A stretch of 64,000 nt of DNA. Source: CBDCCV01 sp965215025. GTDB lineage: Bacteria > Bacteroidota > Rhodothermia > Rhodothermales > Salinibacteraceae. Where the stretch lies: contig CBDCCV010000002.1 in the NCBI GenBank assembly GCA_965215025.1, forward strand, positions 1,240,001 through 1,304,000, given 5' to 3'. Made by a program: the position numbers and the translations under genes. Each line of letters begins with the position of its first letter. The first letter of the stretch is position 1. Positions 43,117 to 50,424 of this stretch are shown one piece after another. The notes under the pieces are model-generated. The model worked only from the letters and a program-made list of their open reading frames with translations, was not told the origin of the DNA and ran no database searches.

Positions 43117-44514
43117 TCAAGAACGCGCGGCCATCGCCTCCACGTCGGCGACGGTTTTGGGGATGGCGGGGCCGAGGACGCGCGCACCTTCTTCTGTGAC
43201 GAGCACGTCGTCTTCGATGCGGATGCCGCCGAAGCTTTTGTAGCGCTCCACCTCGTCGTAGTTGATGAAATCGGCGTGGCGCTTTTCGGCGCGCCAGGCG
43301 TCGATGAGCGCGGGGATGAAGTAGCAGCCCGGCTCCACGGTGACGACGAAGCCCTCTTCGAGGCGTCGCCCGAGGCGCAGCGCCGAAAGGCCGAACTGCT
43401 CGCTGCGCCGCGTCTCCTCGTCGTAGCCGACGCGGTCCTCGCCGAGGCCTTCCATGTCGTGTACGTCCAGGCCCATCATGTGGCCGAGGCCGTGCGGGAA
43501 AAAGAGCGCGTGCGCGCCGGCGGCCACGGCCTCGTCCACGTCGCCGCGCATGAGGCCGAGGGCGTTGAGCGCTTCGGTGAGGCGGCGCGCAGCCAGGAGG
43601 TGGATCGTCTTGAACGCGATGCCCGGCTCCACGGCGGCGATGGCGGCCTCCTGCGCATCGAGGACGGCCTCGTAGACGGCCTTCTGCTGCTCAGAGAAGC
43701 GCCCGCTGACGGGGGTGACGCGCGTGACGTCGGCGGCGTAGTGCGTCTCGGGGGCGGTGGCGCCGGCGTCGCAGAGGGCCAGCTCGCCCTCTTGCATGGC
43801 GTAGGCGCGCGCGTGGTCGTGCAGGATCTCGCCGCGCACGCTAAAGATGATGGGGAACGACACGCGGCTGCCGCGCGCCAGGGCCACGCCTTCGAGCGCG
43901 CCGGCCATCTCCTCCTCCATCACGCCCGGCTTGGTGCGGCGCATCGCTAAGGTGTGCATGGCGTGAGCGATGCCGACGGCCTTCTCGATCTCGGCCACCT
44001 CGTCTTCCGATTTTACCGAGCGCTGCGCCACCACGGCGCCGATGAGCGCTTCCGAAGCCCCCTCGCCGATCTCCTCGGGCGCGCGGCCCAGCCACTCGGC
44101 CAACTTCAGCGTGTGGCGTGCGCGGTAAGGCGGCAGGTAGTGCACGTCTTGGCCGTTCTGCGCGGCGGCGCGGAGCGCATCGGCCAGGTCGTCCAGCGTG
44201 CCCGTGTGTTCGACGCCGGCGCGCTCGGCCTTTTCTTGGAGCGAGGGCTGCGCGCCCGTCCATACGATCTCGTCGAGCGAGGGGTCATGGCCGTAGAGCG
44301 TGGCCGTGCCCTCGTCCGCGTCGAGAGCGGCAGTCAGGCCCGGCGCGTCCAGCCCGAAGTAGTAAAGGAAGCTGCCGTCCTGGCGGAAGGGGTAGACGTT
44401 GCCCGCGTAGTTCATCGGGCTTTCGTCGTTGCCCAGGAAGAGGGCCAGGGCGCCGGCAGGGAGATCTTCGAGCAGGCGCCGCCGCCGCGCAGCGTAGACT
44501 TCGGGGTCGAACAT
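43117..44514 (-). CDS. pepP: Xaa-Pro aminopeptidase (aminopeptidase P)
   Basis: Metallopeptidase that removes an N-terminal residue before proline. The 465-residue product has the AMP_N domain (about 1-130, DPEVYAARRRRLLEDLP) and the pita-bread peptidase domain with all ligands: DAGA and ADVTRV (two Asp), HGLGHMMGLDVHD (His), TVEPGCYF (Glu) and GGIRIEDDVLVTEEG (Glu), expected to bind two Mn2+. Start MFDPEVYAARR; a longer frame upstream is not homologous. Cytosolic: no signal peptide. Confidence 0.96.
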   Translation of the reverse strand: MFDPEVYAARRRRLLEDLPAGALALFLGNDESPMNYAGNVYPFRQDGSFLYYFGLDAPGLTAALDADEGTATLYGHDPSLDEIVWTGAQPSLQEKAERAGVEHTGTLDDLADALRAAAQNGQDVHYLPPYRARHTLKLAEWLGRAPEEIGEGASEALIGAVVAQRSVKSEDEVAEIEKAVGIAHAMHTLAMRRTKPGVMEEEMAGALEGVALARGSRVSFPIIFSVRGEILHDHARAYAMQEGELALCDAGATAPETHYAADVTRVTPVSGRFSEQQKAVYEAVLDAQEAAIAAVEPGIAFKTIHLLAARRLTEALNALGLMRGDVDEAVAAGAHALFFPHGLGHMMGLDVHDMEGLGEDRVGYDEETRRSEQFGLSALRLGRRLEEGFVVTVEPGCYFIPALIDAWRAEKRHADFINYDEVERYKSFGGIRIEDDVLVTEEGARVLGPAIPKTVADVEAMAARS

Positions 44515-44625
44515 GGGCAGAGCGGAATGGGTGAAAGCGCTTTCGTCTCGCGGGGACCGTCTTTCCGGAGGGAAGCGGAGCTTTGAAAAAAGCGCCGTGC
44601 CTTTCGACTTGGCAGAAACGCTGCG

Positions 44626-44653
44626 GTAGCGACGCAAGGCCTTGCGTCGCTAC
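44626..44653. repeat. 28-bp perfect palindrome, GTAG...CTAC family, copy 5
   Basis: Left half GTAGCGACGCAAGG; right half the exact reverse complement; centre GGCC. Lies in the 279-base gap between pepP and the secreted-protein gene. Confidence 0.9.
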
Positions 44654-44793
44654 GGCTACGTGGGCGTCAACTACGCGGTGAAGGCCAACTGCAACGGATC
44701 GAAAGATCTGACCTTGCCTCTATCCTCCGTTCCCCCAGAAAATGCTCAATCTGCCCGACGAAAGAAAGCGCCACCGTACGCCTTCTGCATCAG

Positions 44794-46215
44794 CTACCGC
44801 TCCGGGCGGTGCCGGAAGTTGACGACGAGGCCGAACTCCGCCGCGCCGCGCAGCACATCGTACCCGCCCAGCAGCACTACGCGCCCAAAGTTGCCCGCCG
44901 CGCCGAGGCTCAGCGCCGGCTCGATCTCCACCTCGTCGCGTCCCACAGCCTGCGCGCCCAGGCCCAGGGCTGGCTGCACGGGCAGGCGCCCCACGCCGAG
45001 GAAGCCGACGGCCTTAACGGTGAGGCGGTGCGGGTCCTCAGCGCTGCTGTCCAAGAGTTCCGGGTTGACGCTCGCGTGCAGGAGCGCGCCGCCCTGCGGG
45101 CGCACCCAGCCGGCGGAGAGGCCCAGGGGCGTCTCGGTGGTGCCGTAGTAGCCGACCGTGCCGCCGCCTACGGCCAGAACGCCCACCGCCGCCGCCGCGA
45201 CCACCGCCGCCGGCACGAGCGATTCGTCATCGTCGTCGCTGTCGTCGTCATCGTCGTCTTTGCGGCCTTTTTTCTCGCCCCGCTTGCCGTTTGAAGAGCG
45301 CCCTCCGGAGGCCGCCTCTGCGCCACGGCCCGTGCGGGCGCCGCCGTCCGTCTCGGCGGTTTCGCCGCCTGCCTCGGCGGTGCCGGAATTGTCGTCTGCG
45401 GTGCGGCGGCCGGTGCGGCCGTCCTCGCCTGGAGAAGCCGTGCGTCCGCCGCGCCCGGTGGTGCGGGCGGTGCGCTCTTCGGCGGTGCGGCCTACGGCCT
45501 CGCCGCGTGGCTCTCCGCTGCGGCGCCCGCCGCGCCCCACGCGGTACGGGTCCGGCCCGATCCGCCACCCGATGATCACGTCAATGGCAGGTCGGGGGAC
45601 GTAGACCGTCTGCCGACGCGCGCGCGGACGCCTCGGCGGGCGCCGGGCGGCCTCTTGTGCGGACGGCTCCTCTTCGGCGAAGGAGACGCTCAGGATCTCC
45701 GGATCGCGCAGTGTGAAGCCTTTTGCGAAGTAGGCGCGGGCGCTGTCGGCGGGCGTCTCGGCAAAGACGGTGGCGTAGGAGAGGCCGGCGCCCTCGAAGC
45801 GGTAGAGGTCCGGGAACGGCCCGAGGCGCATCGAGTCCACGGCGATCAGCGCCTCGGCCACGGCCCGCCCGCCGGAGTAGACCTCGGCGCGGAGTTCGAG
45901 GCCGGTCATGCGCAGCCCGTCGGGCAGCTCGGCGTAGGGCACCTCTTGGCCGTCGAACCAGCCGGTTTCGCCCGGCTTCCATTCGAGCGCGAAGGTCATG
46001 CGCGGCGCCTCTTGACCGGCGGCGTAGCGGTAGCGCAACGTGAGCGTGTCGAGGGACGGCAAAAGCTCCGGCGCGTCCTGCGGCGCCTCGCCCGGCCAAT
46101 CAGCGAGGCGGACGGTGCCGGCGCCTGTGGCCTCCTGTGCGGCGGCGGGCGGGGCAAGCGCGGCGGCGAGAAGCAACGCGGCGATCAACGGAGCGAGAGC
46201 GCGTGCGGGATCCAT
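44794..46215 (-). CDS. Secreted protein with low-complexity linker and beta C-terminus
   Basis: A 473-residue exported protein. Signal peptide (ALAPLIAALLLAAALAPPAAAQ). An N-terminal beta-rich domain (about 50-190, LPSLDTLTLRYRYAAG, LELRAEVYSGGRAVAEALI) is followed by an Arg/Gly/Thr/Ser-rich low-complexity stretch (about 225-310), a run of Asp/Ser (DDDDDDSDDDDES, near 325), one hydrophobic segment (PAAVVAAAAVGVLAVGGGTVGYYG) and a C-terminal beta part resembling an outer-membrane barrel (about 360-473). I do not recognise a family. The Asp run could bind calcium. Neighbouring pepP gives no hint of function. Confidence 0.8.
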   Translation of the reverse strand: MDPARALAPLIAALLLAAALAPPAAAQEATGAGTVRLADWPGEAPQDAPELLPSLDTLTLRYRYAAGQEAPRMTFALEWKPGETGWFDGQEVPYAELPDGLRMTGLELRAEVYSGGRAVAEALIAVDSMRLGPFPDLYRFEGAGLSYATVFAETPADSARAYFAKGFTLRDPEILSVSFAEEEPSAQEAARRPPRRPRARRQTVYVPRPAIDVIIGWRIGPDPYRVGRGGRRSGEPRGEAVGRTAEERTARTTGRGGRTASPGEDGRTGRRTADDNSGTAEAGGETAETDGGARTGRGAEAASGGRSSNGKRGEKKGRKDDDDDDSDDDDESLVPAAVVAAAAVGVLAVGGGTVGYYGTTETPLGLSAGWVRPQGGALLHASVNPELLDSSAEDPHRLTVKAVGFLGVGRLPVQPALGLGAQAVGRDEVEIEPALSLGAAGNFGRVVLLGGYDVLRGAAEFGLVVNFRHRPER

Positions 46216-46437
46216 GACGGGAGACTGCCTGAAGGAGGAAGGTGAAGACGGGCTGTCTACGCTGATGCCATACTGGAAGATGCGGAAGAGACCCTGCAAA
46301 AGGCGTGCGCAGAAAACACCCAACGGCCCGGCCATCACCGGCCGAGGGCAACGCAGACGGTAACACGAAGCACAAGAAACGGCGGACGTCTGACCGACGC
46401 AACAACCGTCGCGCCCTTGGTCTGGTGCAGCGGCGGG

Positions 46438-46952
46438 TTATGCAGTGCTCGCGATAGTGCGCTCGCCAGCAAGTCGTTCCGTCGCCCGCCCGTCGAGGTA
46501 GAACCGCACCTTATCCTTTCGTGTCGCCCCAAGCCGCTCGTAGAATCGCATCGCCCGCGTATTGAAGGTAGGCGTCTGCCACTGCACGAGCCGACAACCC
46601 GCCGCGAGCGCGGCGCGTGCTACCTGTACCACGAGCCGGCGGCCCGCCCCACTCCCCCGCGCCTCGGGGTCGAGACACAGGCCGTCCATGTGCGCGTAGA
46701 GCCAAGCGTCCCACGTCGAGACCTCTCCGACCACGTCGCGTACCCGACCAGCGCACCGGCCCGCTCGGCGACGAGGCAGAACAGCCGCGGCGACGGTCCG
46801 AACAGGAGAGGGCCGAGCCGCTTCCGTTTCCCGGCGGGGTCGTAGTCGGCCTGCTCGTACTCCGCATGCGCGGCGCAGAGCCGGATGATCTCGTCCAGAT
46901 CGCTCGGGCGGGCGAGGCGGATGATAATCGTATCGAGAGCCATGTCAGACAT
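46438..46952 (-). pseudogene. GNAT-family N-acetyltransferase, frameshifted
   Basis: Two overlapping frames together make one GNAT domain of about 170 residues. The first (from 46952) runs from LDTIIIRLARPSDLDEIIRLC to LVGYATWSE; the second (to 46438) continues EVSTWDAWLYAHMDGLCLDPEARGSG (acetyl-CoA loop R-G-S-G-A-G), then WQTPTFNTRAMRFYERLGA and KDKVRFYLD. They join near 46735-46745, where one base appears to be lost. Either a real inactivation or a sequencing error. A stop codon 9 bases before MALDTI may end an upstream remnant (DLNAYLARRL), which I could not identify. Confidence 0.85.
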
Positions 46953-47094
46953 CGGCAGAGAGGCGGCGGGCGAGATAGGCGTTGAGGTCCGGCCCTTGTG
47001 GGTTGGAGGGCGAAATCCACCTCCCAGAGAGGCGTGGCGCCTGAAGATTGCACCGAAGCTACGGGAGCACTCACGTTATTCGATTTCCCGAGTC

Positions 47095-47128
47095 CCTGCA
47101 CGAGCGCGCGCTCGCGCGCTCGTGCAGG
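47095..47128. repeat. 34-base perfect inverted repeat
   Basis: CCTGCACGAGCGCGCG (47095-47110) is the exact reverse complement of CGCGCGCTCGTGCAGG (47113-47128), with only CT between them. No T run follows, so it is not a classical terminator. It lies in a 276-base gap between two broken genes and differs in sequence from the GTAG...CTAC family. Confidence 0.9.
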
Positions 47129-47228
47129 AAGGCATCTCCACAAACCAGCTCACGGTCTTGGCCGTGGCGGAGGTGGTCTCGCGGCTAAACGTCATGGCGC
47201 CTTACGCGTACCTCGCGCGCTCGGGCGG

Positions 47229-47450
47229 CTAGGGCGAGGGCCTCGCCTCCGCTCGCGGGCAGTCGTTCGCCGAGGCGGCCCGATCGGTGCTGGACCGCAA
47301 GCCCGGATTCGCCGTGTGGGCCGCAAAGACGGTGACCTGATGGCCGCGCCGGCGCAAGTTCGTCGCCAAGGCGCAGGTGTGCATCTCCATGCCGCCAGCG
47401 AACGGCTCCTGAATCGCGTACCGCATCGAGGCAATGACCCCGACGTTCAT
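47229..47450 (-). pseudogene. Truncated GT4-family glycosyltransferase (N-terminus only)
   Basis: 73 codons from an ATG. MNVGVIASMRYAIQEPFAGG, MEMHTCALATNLRRRGHQVTVFAAHTANPG is the start of a GT-B (GT4) glycosyltransferase: first strand, GGxExH-like loop and first helix. After PGLRS the sequence loses similarity and stops; family members have about 350-400 residues. The rest is not found in the following 300 bases, so the gene was cut by a deletion or rearrangement. It follows the P450 gene by 42 bases in the same direction, so they once may have formed an operon. Confidence 0.8.
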
Positions 47451-47492
47451 AGAAGTATTCAGAATGTCATACGAGGCGTGTGCACCGCCGGT

Positions 47493-48749
47493 CTATCCGT
47501 CCCAGCGCACGTTGCGGATGACGAACCGGCTCCTGGGGATGGCCGGCATCCTCGACAGGCTGATGCTGAGGTCCTGCGTCGGCACCTCGTACGCCATCTT
47601 TTTTGTAAGAAAATGGATGGCCTCCTTCATCAGCCGAATGGTGACCCACTCGCCGGCGCAGCGGTGCCCGGCAAAGTGGTCGCCGCCGCCCTGCGGGATG
47701 AAGTCGAAAGCGTCCCCGTCCCAGTCTCGGAAGCGTTCCGGGCGAAACGCCTCCGGCTCGTCCCAGAGGCGCGCGTCGTGGTTCGTGCCGTAGAGGTCCA
47801 AAAGCACCCTCGTGTTCTCAGAGAAGCGGCAGCCGTTCCAGTCGAAGGGCCGGCGCACGCGCGCGGCGACGAAGGGGAAGAACGGGTAGAACCGCCGGAC
47901 CTCCTGGGCGAAAAGCTCCGCGTAGTCGCCCGTCTCATCCGCGCGCAGCTTAGTCCGGCATTCGGGGTGCCGATGAAGCGCGAGGGCCGCGAAGACGACG
48001 TACCGCGCGATGGCGACCGTCGGGCGCAGGATGTTGAGCAGCTCCACGGCGGCGGTGTGCCGGTCGAGCAAAGGGCCGCCGGGCGTCCGATGCCACGCGA
48101 TACGGAAGAGCGCGCGCGCCTCCTCGTGCTGCCCGATCCCACGGCGCCGCACCGCCCTGACGAGGCCGCCGATCCACGCCTCCGGCCGACGGCGCGCCCA
48201 TCGGCCCCGCCCGTACCGCGGGCCGACGCCGCCCGGAGCGTCAATCATGGCGGCGAGGTCGCGCGTCCGCTGCCGGGCCTCGGCCTCGCTGCGCAGCGGG
48301 ACGCCGGCCCAGGCGCATACGGCCCGGCACAGCAGCTCCATCGCCTCGTGAAACAGCACGACCTCCTCAGCGCGCCCCCACCGGCCGATGTATGCCTGCC
48401 ACTCGCTGGCCGTCCGGCGTGCCAGCGCTTCGAGGTGCTCCGGCGTCATCAGCCCCATGAGCATCTGCTTGCGGTGCCGGTGCTTGTCGCCATCCAGGCC
48501 CTGCACGCCGCCCTGCCCGAAGAGCGTTTTCTTGAGCCGGCCCGGCGCAGCGCCCTCCCGTCGAAACTGCTTGCCGTCGTAGAAGAGCCGGGCGGCCTCT
48601 GCGCCGCGCATACAGATCGTCTTCTGGAAGAGGAGCCGCGTCTGGAATACGTCGGTACGCAGGCGCCGGCAGCGCTTGGGGATGAAGGCGTAGCCGTCGC
48701 GCATCAAGGCCAGCGTGCTGTCCAGGCTGCCGTTGTGGAGGATGGGCAT
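47493..48749 (-). CDS. CYP152-family cytochrome P450 (fatty acid peroxygenase type)
   Basis: A 418-residue P450 of the CYP152 group, which uses H2O2 with long-chain fatty acids. The heme region reads FIPQGGGDHFAGHRCAGEW (Cys near 364), the hallmark of this group in place of the usual FxxGxRxC. The substrate-carboxylate Arg is in LLNILRPTVAIARYV. The residue that is His in the decarboxylase OleT and Gln in the hydroxylase P450-BSbeta is Gln83 here (LFGQGGVQGLDG), favouring alpha/beta-hydroxylation over decarboxylation. No signal peptide; no redox partner is needed. It is intact in a region of decayed genes. Confidence 0.93.
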   Translation of the reverse strand: MPILHNGSLDSTLALMRDGYAFIPKRCRRLRTDVFQTRLLFQKTICMRGAEAARLFYDGKQFRREGAAPGRLKKTLFGQGGVQGLDGDKHRHRKQMLMGLMTPEHLEALARRTASEWQAYIGRWGRAEEVVLFHEAMELLCRAVCAWAGVPLRSEAEARQRTRDLAAMIDAPGGVGPRYGRGRWARRRPEAWIGGLVRAVRRRGIGQHEEARALFRIAWHRTPGGPLLDRHTAAVELLNILRPTVAIARYVVFAALALHRHPECRTKLRADETGDYAELFAQEVRRFYPFFPFVAARVRRPFDWNGCRFSENTRVLLDLYGTNHDARLWDEPEAFRPERFRDWDGDAFDFIPQGGGDHFAGHRCAGEWVTIRLMKEAIHFLTKKMAYEVPTQDLSISLSRMPAIPRSRFVIRNVRWDG

Positions 48750-48792
48750 GGCGAATGGGCGGGGGGCACGTGGCGTTAGCGGCGGCGGGTCA

Positions 48793-48985
48793 TCAGCGCT
48801 CGTAGGTGCCGATGGTCTCGCCGCCGGTCAGCACGTGGCCTCTGAGAGCGTCAAGGAGGGTGGCGCGGGCGCCGCCGTGCGGCGGCAGGTCGAGCGTAGC
48901 GTCGAACGCGAAGTCCTGGACGTGGTAGAGCGGCGCGCAGGGTCGCCCTTCGGCGGGCGCAGGCCGAACTTCTTGCTGGGTAAGC
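48793..48985 (-). pseudogene. PEBP (YbhB/YbcL-like) C-terminal remnant
   Basis: Only the last third of a phosphatidylethanolamine-binding-protein gene remains. One frame has FGLRPPKGDPA (the PPxGDxxH-like loop); after a shift near 48927 another continues YHVQDFAFDATLDLPP, then LLDALRGHVLTGGETIGTYER, the characteristic C-terminus. No upstream part of the family is found. Degraded and surely not functional. Confidence 0.78.
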
Positions 48986-49196
48986 GAAGCGCTAAAGGCA
49001 TGACCGAGCACCCTGGGGAGCGCCCGACGGGATGGGAGTGGCTGCCGGCGCTCGTAAACAATCTACGGCCGGCCGCAATGGGAGCCGCAACGGGAAAGGG
49101 GTCCCGCAGCCGGGCGTGCCCCGCGCTTTTTTATGCTCTCCCATCCCTTCGTTTCGGAAGTGCCGTTTCGGGGTTAGGAACCTCGTTGCTGCCTGT

Positions 49197-49370
49197 TCAG
49201 GTGGCGATGCCGATGCCAAGCACGAAGAGCACGAACAGGAGCAAGGCCAGAAGCAGGAAGATTCCGAAGATCACTTTGGCGACCTTCGCGGCCCCGCGGG
49301 CGATGCCTGTAAACCCTAAGGCCCCGGCAATAAGCGAGACCACGAGGGCGACGAGGGCGAGTTCTAACAT
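49197..49370 (-). CDS. DUF1328 small membrane protein
   Basis: A 57-residue protein: MLELALVALVVSLIAGALGF, then TGIARGAAKVAKVIFGIFL and a hydrophobic tail LLALLLFVLFVLGIGIAT. It has two membrane helices and the GAxGFxGIAxxAAxxAKxxFxIF pattern of DUF1328 (YtjA-like). Members are small envelope proteins often found among stress genes; function unknown. Short but well conserved in pattern. It lies among the decayed genes and has its own start, with AACATG at 49370. Confidence 0.88.
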   Translation of the reverse strand: MLELALVALVVSLIAGALGFTGIARGAAKVAKVIFGIFLLLALLLFVLFVLGIGIAT

Positions 49371-49982
49371 GTTGACCTCTTTATGTTATTGCGTGCAGGC
49401 GTTTGCTCTATCGACGAGCCGGGCTAACGAAGACCAGGGCATCGCGGTTTGCAGCCGCGTGCCTTCGCTCGGCTGCGGACATGTAAAACATACGTGCCGC
49501 AGCAAAACGGACCGGCTGAAGGGATAAGGAGGATCCCAGGGCTGCCGGCTGTGGTCGAGACGTGCGACGTGAGAAAGCCCTTGCTCAGCCATCGGACCGG
49601 AGCAGGCGTCTTCTGCTTGCCCGTCGTTCGGCGCGGCCCTCCGGCTCGGGAAGGCCGCTGTTCCAGCCGCTTCGTGAGTCGTCCGCGCGGTGCCGGCCAA
49701 GGGCTTAGTGCACCTGATCGACGAGGCGGAGTGCGCGGTCTCGGCCGGTCCGCAAGGACGGTGTCGGTCTGCCAAAGCCTCGTGTCAGAGGGGGATCGTC
49801 CTTGAAAGAGCTTACCGTAGCTCCGCAGTGCTCTTGGCGGCGTCTTCAGCCTTCTTTCTGCACCCATTCGTCGCCTTGCTTCTCGTAGTTTTGTTGATGA
49901 GTCTGTGGTGCTGAGGGCGCGTCGCTAAGCAGCGGGGCGGCCCTGCTCGGCCGCGCGCCGAGCACCCTGGATTTGCGCGAGG
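49371..49982. other. 612-base stretch without a recognisable gene
   Basis: No family resemblance in any frame. A minus-strand phrase YEKQGDEWVQKEG, followed in another frame by EDAAKSTAELR (about 49810-49890), looks codon-biased and may be the remnant of a small gene, but I cannot identify it. No repeats of note. Confidence 0.45.
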
Positions 49983-50418
49983 CTACGTCTTTACGATGAA
50001 GACGGGACCGGGCACGGCCCTCGCAATGCCCTCCGCGTCCCCTCCGCCGAGGAAGCGCGCCACCTTCCTTTTTTGAGACGCCCCCACGACAACCAGGCCG
50101 ATGTCGTTTGCAGCGGCGTAGTCCGCAACAGCATCACGGACGGATCGGTTTTCCTTCGACCGGCACGACGTCTACGCCTGTCGCGCCGTGCTTTCTTACG
50201 AGCGCATCCGTTCGCTTACGCGCCTTCGTGTCACGCTCGACAGCCGCTTCTTGCTGCTGATGCTTCATGAGATCGCCGGGCACGGGCACGGGGCTGCGCA
50301 CGTGCACGGTATGCAGACGGGCCTCGAACGCCCGCGCCAACGGCAGGGCGTGCGCTATAAGCGGACCGGCCTGGTCCGAGAGGTCGGTGGCAAGGAGAAT
50401 GCGCCGGGGCTTGTTCAT
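49983..50418 (-). pseudogene. Universal stress protein gene, frameshifted
   Basis: A single UspA domain (about 145 residues) split in two frames. The first runs MNKPRRILLATDLSD, HALPLARAFEARLHTVHV to VPVEGKPIR; after a one-base shift near 50140 the second continues VRDAVADYAAANDIGLVVVGASQ, KVARFLGGGDAEGIARAVPGPVFIVKT. The ATP-loop glycine pattern is weak (GASQKRKVARFLGGG). Intact except for the shift, so either recent decay or a sequencing error. Six bases separate it from the preceding PCMT-esterase gene. Confidence 0.87.
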
Positions 50419-50424
50419 GGCCGC

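Noticed and set aside
45200..45290. CRISPR-like or microsatellite repeat in the GTC/GTCATC-rich stretch
   Set aside because: It is the coding strand complement of an Asp/Ser run in the secreted protein, without spacers.
46438..46952. Programmed frameshift in the GNAT gene
   Set aside because: No slippery heptamer or downstream stem of the usual kind at the join; and neighbours show the same kind of single-base defects, so decay or sequencing error is more likely.
47100..47232. Plus-strand frame ending in NVMAPYAYLARSGG
   Set aside because: No family match, no start signal, and it runs through the 34-base inverted repeat.
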